In this document: positions 41,592 through 51,494 of the stretch, in pieces
How positions within the stretch are numbered: the first letter of the stretch is position 1
Layout: every line of letters begins with the position of its first letter
NCBI RefSeq assembly: GCF_026242055.1
Contig: NZ_JAPJDL010000012.1
Location: 99,064 to 163,063, forward strand
DNA from: Lentzea sp. NEAU-D7
GTDB taxonomy: Bacteria > Actinomycetota > Actinomycetes > Mycobacteriales > Pseudonocardiaceae
Direction of reading: 5' to 3'
Length of the DNA: 64,000 nt
Made by a program: the position numbers and the translations under genes
Notes under the pieces: generated by a model
Database searches by the model: none
Seen by the model: the letters and a program-made list of their open reading frames with translations, nothing else
Told to the model about the DNA's origin: nothing

Positions 41592-42290
41592 TCACCAGGC
41601 GACGGAGCCGTACCGGTCGATGACGCGTCCGGTTCCGGAGCCGCGTTCCTCGGTGGCGAGCTGGACGATGGCGTCCGTCCCCTCGGAGACCGTCTGCGGG
41701 CCGCTGTGACCGTTGAGGTCGGTCGCCGTGTAGCCGGGGTCGGCCGCGTTGACCCGGATGTCCGGCAACGCCTTGGCGTACTGGGTGGTGAGCATCGTCA
41801 GCGCCGCCTTGGACGCCGTGTAGATCGGCGCGACGGTCCTGCCCTCCGCGCGCTCCGGGTCGTGCGTGTGCGTGAACGAACCCATTCCGCTGCTGACGTT
41901 GACGATGGCGGGATCCGTCGACTTGCGCAGCAACGGGAGGAAGGCGGTGGTCGTGCGGACGACCCCGGCGACGTTGACGTCGAAGACGTCCAGCACGTCG
42001 GTCCCGGTGAGGGTCTCGGCGGACGCACCGTGCGCGCCGCTCACGCCGGCGTTGTTGATCAGGACGTCGATGTGGCCCTCGTGCTCGGCGACGTTCGCCG
42101 CCGCGGCCGCGACGGACGCGTCGTCGGTGACGTCGATCTGGACGAACCTCGCCCCGACGGCGGCGGCCGCTTCCTCGCCCCGTTCGGGATCACGAGCACC
42201 GGTCAGCACGGTGTGGCCGAGATCGACGAGACGCCGGGCGGCCTCGCGGCCGAGGCCCTTGTTGGCGCCGGTGATGAAGATGGTGGTCAT
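41592..42290 (-). CDS. Short-chain dehydrogenase/reductase (classical SDR)
   Basis: 232 residues. Cofactor loop TGANKGLG (8-15), NNAGVSG near 85, and catalytic Ser in NVSSGMGS with Tyr-x3-Lys in YTASKAAL. Carbonyl-reductase-like. NADP preference is suggested by Arg in TGARDPER. Substrate unknown; its neighbour regulator probably controls it. Confidence 0.9.
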   Translation of the reverse strand: MTTIFITGANKGLGREAARRLVDLGHTVLTGARDPERGEEAAAAVGARFVQIDVTDDASVAAAAANVAEHEGHIDVLINNAGVSGAHGASAETLTGTDVLDVFDVNVAGVVRTTTAFLPLLRKSTDPAIVNVSSGMGSFTHTHDPERAEGRTVAPIYTASKAALTMLTTQYAKALPDIRVNAADPGYTATDLNGHSGPQTVSEGTDAIVQLATEERGSGTGRVIDRYGSVAW

Positions 42291-42421
42291 GCGACCGATC
42301 GTCGTCCGGTGGCGAAGTGCCTGCCAGGGACGAGTTTTCGGTGGGAACGGGAGTGCCACCTTCGCGTTGTCGCCACCGGCTGGAGTCGGCGGTGCGGCGA
42401 TACCTTCCGGGCGGCGCGAGG

Positions 42422-42508
42422 TCAGGAGCGGCCGAGGGCGGAGGTCGACTCGCGCACGACCAGGCGGCACGGCTGGCGGACCACGCCGGAAGGCACGACG
42501 CTGGAGGA
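42422..42508 (-). pseudogene. C-terminal stub of a LacI-family regulator
   Basis: The minus-strand frame reads VVPSGVVRQPCRLVVRESTS and ALGRS before a stop at 42422. This is the typical end of actinobacterial LacI repressors (L-P-x-R-L-V-V-R-x-S-T). The rest of the gene is missing, and the sequence to the right is the interior of a glycosidase on the other strand. Confidence 0.65.
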
Positions 42509-42509
42509 C

Positions 42510-44414
42510 GCCTCGCCCAACAACCGGGACGCGGGTGTCGTGGCCGCCCCCTCCGGCGGGCCCGCGGACTGGGTCCCGACCTTCCCCGGCTACCTCGGCG
42601 CGATCCCGGAGGACGCGGTGCTGCGCCTGGGCCCGCCGCGCTGGGCGGTCTACGGCGGCAACGCGCAGACGAACACGTGGGCGCCCTGGTACACCCAGCA
42701 CAAGATCATGCGCGGTCTGCTCGACGCGTACTACAACACCGGCAACGCCCAGGCCCTCGACGTCGTGACGAAGATGGCGGACTGGGCGCACCTGGCGCTC
42801 ACCGTCGGCGACAAGAACCACCCCGGCTACGCCGGCCCGCTGACCCGCGACGACCTCAACCGCATGTGGGACCTCTACATCGGCGGCGAGTTCGGCGGCG
42901 CGAACGAGGTCTTCCCGGAGATCGGCCACCTCACCGGCGACGGCAAGCACCTGGAGACCGCCCGGTGCTTCGACAACCGGGAGTCGCTGTTCGGCGCCTG
43001 CGTGCAGAACCGGGACACCCTCGTCGTCACCCCGCAGAACCGTCCCGGCCGCCTTCGCCCCGAGCGGCTGTACGCCAACACGCACGTGCCGCAGTTCGTC
43101 GGCTACCTCAGCGTCTACGAGCGCGGCGGCGGCCAGGAGTACTTCACCGCGGCGAAGAACTTCTTCGGCAAGGTCGTCCCTGGCCGCATGTTCGCCCACG
43201 GTGGCGTGGGCGGGAACTACCCCGGTTCCAACAACAACCTCGAGCTGTTCCAGAACCGCGGCAACGTCGCGAACGCCATCGCCACGAGCGGCGCGGAGAC
43301 CTGCACGACCTACAACCTCCTCAAGCTGGCCCGCAACCTGTTCCTGCACGAGCACGACCCGGCGTACATGGACTACTACGAGCGCGGCCTGTTCAACATG
43401 ATCACGGGGTCGCGCGCCGACACCACGGCCACCGGCGACCCGCAGGTGACCTACTTCCAGCCGGTGAGCCCGGGCGTCGTGCGCAGCTACGGCAACACGG
43501 GAACGTGCTGCGGCGGCACCGGCCTGGAGAACCACACGAAGTACCAGGAGACGGTCTTCCTCCGCTCGGCCGACGGCGGCGCGCTGTGGGTCAACCTCTA
43601 CGTCCCCGCCACGCTCACCTGGCCGGAGCGGGGTTTCACCGTCACGCAGCGGACCTCCTTCCCGCGCCAGGACCACGCGGAGCTCACCGTGGACGGTGCG
43701 GGCAGGCTGGACCTCGAGCTGCGGGTGCCAGCGTGGGCGCGACTCGGCTTCACCGTGACCGTCAACGGCCAGGCGCAGGACGTCGACGCGCGGCCCGGCA
43801 CCTACGTGACGCTGAGCCGGGACTGGCGGCGCGGCGACGTGGTGGGGATCCGGATGCCGTTCGGCCTGCGGATCGAGCGGGCACCCGACCGCCCCGACAC
43901 CCAGGCGGTCTTCTGGGGCCCGGTGCTGCTGCAGTTCCTGGGCGGCGGGGCGTTCCCCGAGCTGTCGCTGTACCGCCACCTCAAGCGGGACGGCGACTAC
44001 GGCCGCGCCGCGATCAGGGCCGGCGCGGTCACGGCGGCCGGCGACCCGACGTTCACCGCGGGCGGGTTCACGTTGCGGCCCTACCACATCAGCGACAGCC
44101 GGCCCGCGTCCTCGTACTTCCGGCGGGTCGAACCGACGGTCGTCTTCGGCTCCGTCGACACCGGCGTGCCCAACCGCAAGCGGAACGACGGCCTGCCGCG
44201 CTACGACGTCCCCGTCGAAGGCGTCGTCTCACCCGGCACCGACGGCCCGACCTTCCTGGACCTGCTCTGGGACCAGGCGCCCTTCCCCGACCACGGGCGG
44301 TTCGTCAGCGCGGTCACGGCCCTCGCCGACGCCTTCGTCAGCGCGGGCAGGTTCACCGCGGCCGAACGGGCCGCGGTCGTGTCCAAGGCGGCCGAGGCCG
44401 AGCGGGAGCTGTAG
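42510..44414 (+). pseudogene. 5'-truncated GH127 beta-L-arabinofuranosidase
   Basis: About 630 residues of the GH127 (DUF1680) family from TFPGYLGAIPEDAVLRLGP onward. The zinc/nucleophile set is intact (AETCTTYNLLKLARNLF; GTCCGGTGLENHTKYQE), followed by the C-terminal beta domain. The N-terminal catalytic-barrel start, signal peptide, RBS and promoter are absent. In frame the upstream codons (RTTRRHGWRTTPEGTTLEDA) are antisense to the LacI stub. First internal ATG is 42707. Loss of the front part makes activity doubtful. The intact enzyme would release L-arabinose from plant glycans. Confidence 0.8.
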
Positions 44415-44417
44415 ACG

Positions 44418-45212
44418 TCAGGCGGGAACGGTGTCCTGCTGGACACCGCCTCTGGCCATGATCCGACGCGCGACGGCGAGGCCGACGCGCGTCGGCAGAA
44501 CCCTGCCGAACAAGAACGCGATCAGCGCGTTGGCCCTGCCGTCGATGACCGCCGGTCCGTTGCCTGACAGAGCGCGGAACACGGTGTCGGCGACGGTCTC
44601 GGGGCTCCGCGTGGCGCGGGTGTTCATCGGCGTCCTCGTGGGGCCGGGACTGACCGCCACCACCCGGACACCGGTGCCGCGGGTCTCGGCCCACAGCGCG
44701 CGGGTGAACGAGACGACGTACGCCTTCGTCGCCGCGTACACCGCCAGGTAGGGGGCGGGCATGTACGCCCCGGTGCTCGCGATGGTGACGACGGCTCCGC
44801 GGCCACGGGCGACCATCGCGGGCATCAGCAGAGCCGTGAGCTCGGTCAACGCGGTGACGTTGACGTCGATCAGGGACCGGAACCGGGCCGGATCGCCGTC
44901 GATCACCGGCCCTCGCGAGCTGACACCGGCGTTGTTGACCAGCACCTCCACCTCGATTCCCTGATCGGCCAACGTCCTGGCCAGCCGCGTCGGCGCGTCG
45001 GCGGTGGCGAGGTCGAGCGGGACGGTGCGCACGGTCACCCCGTGACGCCGGGTCAGCCGCTCGGCCGCCTTATCGAGCTTGTCGGCGCCGCGGGCGACCA
45101 GGACGAGGTGCATTCCGGCGGCGGCCAGCCGCTCGGCGACAGCCGCCCCGATGCCGGTGGAGGCGCCGGTGACGACGGCGAACTTGTCGCGCATCTGCGC
45201 TGCAGTGGTCAT
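44418..45212 (-). CDS. Short-chain dehydrogenase/reductase
   Basis: 264 residues. TGASTGIG near residue 15, NNAGVSSRG near 92, catalytic Ser in TIASTGAYM and Tyr-x3-Lys in YAATKAYV, and an extended C-terminus (FLFGRVLPTRVGLAVARRIM) as in DltE/YqjQ-type SDRs acting on lipophilic substrates. ATG 45212 preferred; a longer frame would run through the MerR operator. Transcribed divergently from the MerR gene and very likely its target. Confidence 0.9.
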   Translation of the reverse strand: MTTAAQMRDKFAVVTGASTGIGAAVAERLAAAGMHLVLVARGADKLDKAAERLTRRHGVTVRTVPLDLATADAPTRLARTLADQGIEVEVLVNNAGVSSRGPVIDGDPARFRSLIDVNVTALTELTALLMPAMVARGRGAVVTIASTGAYMPAPYLAVYAATKAYVVSFTRALWAETRGTGVRVVAVSPGPTRTPMNTRATRSPETVADTVFRALSGNGPAVIDGRANALIAFLFGRVLPTRVGLAVARRIMARGGVQQDTVPA

Positions 45213-45226
45213 GGTCTCGACGCTAA

Positions 45227-45248
45227 ACCTTGACGTTGACGTCAAGGT
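45227..45248. promoter_or_regulatory. MerR-type operator in the SDR/merR intergenic region
   Basis: ACCTTGAC, six bp, GTCAAGGT: a perfect 22-bp dyad containing TTGAC on each strand, as in promoters with extended spacers activated by MerR proteins. It lies 14 bp from the SDR start and 16 bp from the merR start. Confidence 0.75.
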
Positions 45249-45264
45249 CAAGGTGAACTGGCCC

Positions 45265-45654
45265 ATGCGCATCGGCGAGTTGAGCAAGGCGACCGGCGTC
45301 AGCAGCCGGGCACTGCGCTACTACGAGGAGCAGGGCCTGCTGCGCAGCGAGCGCCGGCCCAACGGCTACCGCGAGTACCCTCCCGAGTCGGTCGAGGTCG
45401 TCGCGTTCGTCCAGGACCTGTTCCACGCCGGTCTGTCGTCCGACGTGGTCCGGGACGTCCTGCCGTGCGCCCAGAACGAGCACCCGCGTGGCGACTGCGC
45501 CGCACTCCTGGCGCGCGTCCAGAAGGTCCGCGACGAACTCCTGCGGCAGGAACAGCAGATCGCGGAGCGTCGCCGGCGACTGGACGCCTATCTCGCCGAG
45601 GGCTACGAGACCCCGTCCGGCCGGCTGACCGCGCCGCAGCGCGCCGCCGGCTGA
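45265..45654 (+). CDS. MerR-family transcriptional regulator
   Basis: 129 residues: winged HTH (MRIGELSKATGVSSRALRYY, then EEQGLLRSERRPNGYREY), a dimer coiled coil (KVRDELLRQEQQIAERRRRL) and a short tail. SoxR/metal Cys clusters are absent (isolated Cys near 69 and 78). Effector unknown. Regulates the divergent SDR through the dyad between them. The last 52 bp overlap the 3' end of the NB-ARC gene on the other strand. Confidence 0.92.
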   Translation: MRIGELSKATGVSSRALRYYEEQGLLRSERRPNGYREYPPESVEVVAFVQDLFHAGLSSDVVRDVLPCAQNEHPRGDCAALLARVQKVRDELLRQEQQIAERRRRLDAYLAEGYETPSGRLTAPQRAAG

Positions 45655-47843
45655 GCGCCGTTCGACGAGCCGGTGAAGGCCGCGGTCAGCCGCTCCCGCA
45701 TCAGGTCGGCCGCGCTGACGCGGTGCTGCGTCTGGTACAGCTCCAGGCACCGTCGCCAGGTCCTCTCGGCGTCGGCCCGGCGTCCAGCCGCCAGCATCGC
45801 CTGGCCGAGGTGCGCGAGGGTGTCGGCCTCGAAGTAGATGTGGCCGATCTCGCGGTACAGCGCTATCGCGTGCTCGTAGGAGTGCAGCGCTTCGGCGTAG
45901 CGACCGGCCTGGTAGGCGATGTAGCCCAAGGTGTCGGACGAGTTGGCCGTTCCTTCGAGGTAGTGGTGTTCGTCGAACACCCGCATCGCCTCGCGGCAGT
46001 GCGCCCCGGCCTCCGAGTGGTTTCCCAGCCGGGCCTCGAACCAGGCGACCGCGTTGAGCGCCTCGGCCTGCCAGACCGGTGTTCCGTCCCGTTCGTACAG
46101 CCGGAGGGCCTGCGAGGCGTGCGCCAGCGCCTGGCAGTCGTCGTGCATCTGTTCCCAGGAGCGCATGAGCGCGAGGTGGGTGTGCGCCTGGCCCGGCACG
46201 TCACCGGCTTCCTCGGCGAGGCGCAGCGAGTCCCGCAGGTGGCGCAACGCCTCGTCGTGCTCCCCGATCCGCGCTTTGGCCTGCCCGAGCCGTCGGTGCG
46301 CCAGCGCGAGAACCGCCGTGTCGTCGATCTCGGCGGCCGCGCGCAGGCCCAACCTCCACGCGGAGACCTGCTCGTGCAGGTGCCCGCGACGCAGGTAGTA
46401 GGTGTGCAGTGCCCAAGCCAGCTGCCACACCACGTCGTGCCAGCCCTGGTCGGCTGCAAGTCGCTGGATCGCAGGCATGCAGGGACGTTCCGCGTCGAAC
46501 CACCGCAGTGCCGAGGCCTCGTCTCGCAACGAGGTCAGGCAGACGCCGGACGAGGGCGGGGCGAGGTTGATCGGCTGCCGGTGGGGATAGAGCATCCGGT
46601 CACCCGCATAGGCGCCGTGCAGGTAGTAGTCCACCAACCTGCGCAGAGCCGGAGCACGGGCGGCCGCTGGGCACCGTTCGGCGGCGTGCAGGCGGATGAG
46701 GTCGTGCATCTGGTAGCGGCCAGGTGCCCGCTGTGTCACCAGATGGCTGTCCTCGAGTTCGCGCAACAACCCCGCGACGTCGGCGGCCGGCATCGCCGCG
46801 AGGCTGGTGACGGCGGGCAGGCTGATGTCGGACGCCGGGGCGAGGCCCAGCAGCCCGTACAGCGCCGCGGCCGGGGCGGGCAGGGCGTCGTACGACCAGG
46901 AGAAGACGGCTCTGATGCCCGAGTTCGTGTCCTCGCTGTTCAGCCCGTCCAGGCGAGCGGCGTGGTCGTGCAGCTCCTCGGCGAGGACGCGGAGCGGGAA
47001 GTCGCCGTGACGCGCCGCCCTGACGGCGACGAGCTTGAGCGCCAGCGGCAGACCGGCGCAGCAGTCCACCAGATCGGCCACCGCGACAGGCTCCGCGGCC
47101 AACCGGTCCTCACCGAGGTGACGCGCGAGCAGCTCCCGGGCCTCGCCACCGGTCAGCACGTCCAGGTTCAGCGACTGCGCACCGTGCGTGGTGATCAACC
47201 CGGTGAGCGACCGGCGGCTGGTGACCAGCACCGCACACGTCGGGCTGCCCGGCAACAACGGGACGATGTGCTCGGTGTCGGGTGCGTTGTCGATCAGGAT
47301 CAGCATGTGCCTGCCCGCGACGAGACTGCGGTACAGGCCCATCTGCGCGTCCAGCTGGACCGGGATCGCGGCCGGGCCGACCCCCAGCGCATCGAGGAAG
47401 CAGCGCAACGCCGCCGCGGAGGAGACCGGGACGCCACCCGGAGCGAACCCCCGCAGGTCGATGTACAACTGGCCGTCGGGGAACCGGTCGAGGTGCTGGT
47501 GAGCCCAGTGGAGCGCGAGCCAGGTCTTGCCGATTCCCCCTGTCCCGCCGATCGCGGAGATCACGACCGTCGCACCGGGCTCGTTGTTGGCGTCCAGTTC
47601 GGCGGTGAGAGCCGTGAGCTCGTTGGCGCGACCGGTGAACATTCGCGGTGGTGCGGGCAGTTGCCTGGGGACGAGCGGGGAGTCGCTCGGTGGATGCACG
47701 TGCACCCCGCCCGTGAGGGTGCCGGTCTGGATCAGCGCGCCGGCGACAGTGCCCGCCACGTCGTTGTGGGTACGCCTTCCACGGCTCACCTCTCCAGTGT
47801 GTCCAGTCGAGGGGTCGTCCAGCCGCCCCGTACGAGACATCAC
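45603..47843 (-). CDS. NB-ARC/TPR STAND ATPase without DNA-binding domain
   Basis: 746 residues. A short N-terminus with an actinobacterial VHVHPP segment, NB-ARC domain with Walker A GGTGGIGKT (about 99-107), Walker B LILIDNAPD, sensor VLVTSRR, GLPLAL and a WHD-like region ending MHDLIRLHA. About nine TPR units follow (residues 450-725). Unlike SARP regulators it lacks a DNA-binding or BTAD domain. Strongly similar in layout and wording to the frameshifted SARP at 52155-54994, hence paralogous. STAND proteins act in signalling or phage sensing; the role here is unknown. Its 3' end overlaps merR. Confidence 0.85.
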   Translation of the reverse strand: MMSRTGRLDDPSTGHTGEVSRGRRTHNDVAGTVAGALIQTGTLTGGVHVHPPSDSPLVPRQLPAPPRMFTGRANELTALTAELDANNEPGATVVISAIGGTGGIGKTWLALHWAHQHLDRFPDGQLYIDLRGFAPGGVPVSSAAALRCFLDALGVGPAAIPVQLDAQMGLYRSLVAGRHMLILIDNAPDTEHIVPLLPGSPTCAVLVTSRRSLTGLITTHGAQSLNLDVLTGGEARELLARHLGEDRLAAEPVAVADLVDCCAGLPLALKLVAVRAARHGDFPLRVLAEELHDHAARLDGLNSEDTNSGIRAVFSWSYDALPAPAAALYGLLGLAPASDISLPAVTSLAAMPAADVAGLLRELEDSHLVTQRAPGRYQMHDLIRLHAAERCPAAARAPALRRLVDYYLHGAYAGDRMLYPHRQPINLAPPSSGVCLTSLRDEASALRWFDAERPCMPAIQRLAADQGWHDVVWQLAWALHTYYLRRGHLHEQVSAWRLGLRAAAEIDDTAVLALAHRRLGQAKARIGEHDEALRHLRDSLRLAEEAGDVPGQAHTHLALMRSWEQMHDDCQALAHASQALRLYERDGTPVWQAEALNAVAWFEARLGNHSEAGAHCREAMRVFDEHHYLEGTANSSDTLGYIAYQAGRYAEALHSYEHAIALYREIGHIYFEADTLAHLGQAMLAAGRRADAERTWRRCLELYQTQHRVSAADLMRERLTAAFTGSSNGAQPAARCGAVSRPDGVS

Positions 47844-47972
47844 CCGACCGGCCGTGCCGCGAGGCTGCCCCCGGAAGTTTCCACTCCGGCCGGACTTCTC
47901 CGATCGGCGGGACCGACATGATCAGGAGCGCTAGTCTGATCGCCTTCGTTTGGACAGCGACGATCGGAGTAC

Positions 47973-50900
47973 GTGTTGGGGCCGAGGGCGGACGTCACGC
48001 GGGCGCGGGTGGTCGAGTTCTGGCGGACGGTCGAGATGTTCAGTCCGCAGAAGGTCGACAAGCCCGACCGGGAGCAGCGGATGTTCGTGGCGCGACCGGG
48101 ACAGCCGCTGCCCTGGCAACCGGAGCACGAGCTCGCCCAGTGGCAGCTCAAGCCGGAGCAGGCCTGGCGCCACACGGTGTACCTCGGCATCTACCGCCGC
48201 ACCGAGGTGTTCGACGTGCTGTCGCAGGTCTTCGAGCCGGACCAGGAGAGCTACGACGAACGTCCCGGCGGGGACAGCGCGGTCGCCGCGTTCCTGGTCG
48301 GCGAGGACGGCCGGGCGCTGCTCAACTCCGAGGTGTTGTCCAGTTGTGCCTGGGCCACCGGCGAGGTGCACCGGTCGCAGGGCTGCGGACCCGACTGGTT
48401 GTCGCGGTTGCAGGACGCCATGCTCGACTTCACCGCGGAATGGCGGGACTTCGTCACCGACTCGGTGCAACCGGGGGACGAGAAGACGTCACCGCAGCAC
48501 GTGCTGCGCGTGCTGGACTTCGCCGACCTCGCACGGTGCCTGGAGATCGCCGTCGGTGTGACAGGTACGTCCGGGGTCCTCGCGGCGGCGGACATCCGGA
48601 TCAGCAGCCAGATCGTGGCCCGCCGCAAGGCCGACAACCCGGGCGGACACGACTTCCTCAACAGCTTCGTCATGAGCGACCTGGCCCTGGTCGCCGAACA
48701 GGCGGAGAAGGGCGATGCCGGCGGGGCGCTGCGGGAGTACCTGCGGCCCGAGGCGGAGATCTCAGTCGGCCGTCGGATCGACGTGCGCGAGCGGCTGGAC
48801 CACGTGCTGGCGAGCACCGCGCCGCAACGGGTCCCGGGCGGTCGATGGCCGAGCAACGCGGCGCACGCGCTGGCGTTGAGCCAGCAGCTGGCCGTGATCA
48901 CCGCCTCGGGTCTGCAGGACGAGGAAGGGCTCATCGGGGTCAACGGGCCGCCGGGAACGGGCAAGACCACGATGCTCCGCGACCTCGTCGCGCACCTGGT
49001 CGTGACGAGGGCGCAGCGTCTCGCGGCCCTGCCGGAACCGGGGAAGGCTTTCACCGGCCGCCGGTTCAACTGGCGCACCGGCGAACGCAAACGTGTGATC
49101 CACCAGTGGAATCCCGAGCTGACCGGGTTCGAGATGGTCCTGGCTTCGACGAACAACGTCGCCGTGGAGAACGTGACCGACGAGATCCCCTCCGCGGACG
49201 CCATCGACGACTCCTGGCGGGAGCGCGCCGCCGAGGTGGACTACTTCGCGGACATCGCCACCGCGTTGCTCGCGCCAGACGCGGAGAGCGAGCCGGAGGA
49301 CACGTCCGCCGCCGGCCAGGATCCCGTGGGCTGGGCACTGGTCGCGGCCAAGCTGGGCAACAAGAAGAACCGCGGCCGGTTCGTCGACAGCTTCTGGTTC
49401 CACAAGCCGGACGACAAGAAGCCCGACGACTGGTGCGGGATGATGCTGGTGCTGAAGAAGTACGAGCTGGAGACGCCGGACACCACGTGGGCGGCCGCCG
49501 TCGAGGAGTTCAGGAACGCTGAGGCGCGGGTCGAGGAACTGCGGACCGAGCGCGCCGCCGTGCACCAGGCGCTCGAACGCCACGGCGTTCTGGCGGCCGG
49601 GGTGGCGGACCAGCGGGAAGCGGTCGCTGAAGCCGGGCGGCGCCTCGACGCGGCGCGGGCGCGGTGTGCCGAGTCGGCCGCCGCCGAACGCGTGCGCGAA
49701 GCGGAGGCCGACCGCATCGCGTTGCTCCAGCAGGCGAAGGACGAACAGTCGGCACGTGACCGCCTGGCCGCCGCCGAGGACGTCGCCCGCGACCGGAAGG
49801 GCGTCGTCGAGCGGCTCAGGTCCGGGCGCCGTGCCGCCGCGGAACGCAAAGTCCAGTCGCACGAGCGCGAAACCACCGAGCGCTGGAACGCTCACGGCGC
49901 CCACCAGGACACCCGGCCGGGATGGCTGGCGACCCTGTGCACATTGGGCGGCGCGAAGCGCACGTGGTCCACAAAGGACAGATGGCTGGCTCAGCAGGTC
50001 GTCGCCGCCCAACACGACCTGGCCTCCGCGCACCAGGAGCTCGCCGCGGTCCAGTGGGAGATCGACGCAGCCCTGCGGGACCTCGACGCCGCCGCGCACG
50101 ACGCGGAATCCGTGCGGCGAAAGCTGGCCGCCGGGATACCCGTGCCGGAGGTCCACCACGAGCCGTTGGAGACGGCACGGCGCGCGGTCGCGGCCGCCAA
50201 CCGGGAACGGACCTCGGCTGAACACGCCCAGGCCCACGCCGAGGCGAAACTGCAGGCACTGGAGGAGGAACTCGGCGTTCTCGGTGGCCGGCTCTCCGAC
50301 GCCGCCGCGGCACTCGGCCGGCACTACCCCGACACCACGTGGTGGCACGACCGCGACCGCCGGGAGCTCGCCGCCCTGTGGACCGATGCCGAGTGGAACA
50401 CCGCGCGAAGCGCCCTGTTCATAGCGGCTTTGGCTCTGCACAAGGCGTTCCTGCGCCACAGGCCCACAGAGATGCGGCAGAGCCTCCAGGCGGCCGTGGA
50501 CGTGGTCAGCGGTGAGGTACCCCGCGACGTCGACCCCGACGCGGTGCTCGCCGCGTGGCAGAGCCTGTTCTTCGTGGTCCCGGTCGTGTCGACGACGTTC
50601 GCCTCCTACGCTCGGCTGTTCGGCCACCTCGGCCGGGAGGCGCTGGGGTGGCTGTTGATCGACGAGGCGGGCCAGGCGGCGCCGCAGAACGCCGCGGGCG
50701 CGTTGTGGCGGGCGCGGCGGGCCGTCGTCGTGGGCGATCCCCTCCAGCTGGAGCCGATCAACGCCCTCCCGTTCCGCGCGGAACAGGCAATCCGGCAGGA
50801 GTTCGGCGTCGACGAGCAGTGGCTGACCAGCCACACCTCCGTGCAGCGACTGGCTGACCGGCTCACCCAGCTCGGCACCTCGCTGCCCGGTGACGACGCC

Positions 50901-51485
50901 CCCACCTGGGTCGGGATTCCGCTGACCGTGCACCGCCGCTGCGACCAGCCGATGTTCGAGATCGTCAACGCCGTCGCCTACGACGGCCTGATGATCGACG
51001 GCACCGCACCGGCGCCGGGCAGGCGGTTCGCCGAGAAGTACCCGAGCCTGCCGGAGTCGAAGTGGATCGACGTACCGGGCGACGCCGCCCAGGGCCACTG
51101 GATCCCCGGCGAAGGCGTTCGGCTCGACCGCGTCCTCGACACGCTCGCGAAACTGGACTTCGACATGTCCGACGTCCTGGTGATTGGCCCGTTCCGCGAC
51201 ATCGCCCGCCAGGTGGCGACCCGGACCGAGAGGCACCGGGGCCTGGTGGCCGGCACGGTGCACGCCGTCCAGGGCAAGCAGGCGGACGTCGTCGTCCTCG
51301 TACTGGGCGGCGCGCCCGACCGGCCCGGCGCCCGGAGGTGGGCGGCGTCCAAACCCAACCTGCTCAACGTGGCGGTCAGCCGGGCGAAGCACCGCCTGTA
51401 CGTCATCGGCGACCACGAGGCGTGGTCCACCTTGCCCCACTTCAGGGTGCTGGCGGCGAAGCTGGACCGCACCGACCCGGCCTGA
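47973..51485 (+). CDS. UPF1/DNA2-like superfamily 1 helicase with long coiled-coil insert
   Basis: 1170 residues. Unfamiliar N-terminal domain (1-300), Walker A GPPGTGKTT at 325-333, DEAGQ Walker B at 897-901, VVVGDPLQLEP, HRRCDQPM, and C-terminal VHAVQGKQADVVVL and NVAVSRAKHRLYVIGD (motifs V and VI). Between motifs I and II lie about 560 residues, most of them Ala/Glu/Arg coiled coil (about 505-790). A nucleic-acid translocase or remodeller. Similar large SF1 helicases occur in antiphage islands, but no nuclease domain is recognised here. GTG start with CGGAG; divergent from the NB-ARC gene. Confidence 0.85.
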   Translation: MLGPRADVTRARVVEFWRTVEMFSPQKVDKPDREQRMFVARPGQPLPWQPEHELAQWQLKPEQAWRHTVYLGIYRRTEVFDVLSQVFEPDQESYDERPGGDSAVAAFLVGEDGRALLNSEVLSSCAWATGEVHRSQGCGPDWLSRLQDAMLDFTAEWRDFVTDSVQPGDEKTSPQHVLRVLDFADLARCLEIAVGVTGTSGVLAAADIRISSQIVARRKADNPGGHDFLNSFVMSDLALVAEQAEKGDAGGALREYLRPEAEISVGRRIDVRERLDHVLASTAPQRVPGGRWPSNAAHALALSQQLAVITASGLQDEEGLIGVNGPPGTGKTTMLRDLVAHLVVTRAQRLAALPEPGKAFTGRRFNWRTGERKRVIHQWNPELTGFEMVLASTNNVAVENVTDEIPSADAIDDSWRERAAEVDYFADIATALLAPDAESEPEDTSAAGQDPVGWALVAAKLGNKKNRGRFVDSFWFHKPDDKKPDDWCGMMLVLKKYELETPDTTWAAAVEEFRNAEARVEELRTERAAVHQALERHGVLAAGVADQREAVAEAGRRLDAARARCAESAAAERVREAEADRIALLQQAKDEQSARDRLAAAEDVARDRKGVVERLRSGRRAAAERKVQSHERETTERWNAHGAHQDTRPGWLATLCTLGGAKRTWSTKDRWLAQQVVAAQHDLASAHQELAAVQWEIDAALRDLDAAAHDAESVRRKLAAGIPVPEVHHEPLETARRAVAAANRERTSAEHAQAHAEAKLQALEEELGVLGGRLSDAAAALGRHYPDTTWWHDRDRRELAALWTDAEWNTARSALFIAALALHKAFLRHRPTEMRQSLQAAVDVVSGEVPRDVDPDAVLAAWQSLFFVVPVVSTTFASYARLFGHLGREALGWLLIDEAGQAAPQNAAGALWRARRAVVVGDPLQLEPINALPFRAEQAIRQEFGVDEQWLTSHTSVQRLADRLTQLGTSLPGDDAPTWVGIPLTVHRRCDQPMFEIVNAVAYDGLMIDGTAPAPGRRFAEKYPSLPESKWIDVPGDAAQGHWIPGEGVRLDRVLDTLAKLDFDMSDVLVIGPFRDIARQVATRTERHRGLVAGTVHAVQGKQADVVVLVLGGAPDRPGARRWAASKPNLLNVAVSRAKHRLYVIGDHEAWSTLPHFRVLAAKLDRTDPA

Positions 51486-51494
51486 GCGGTGAGG

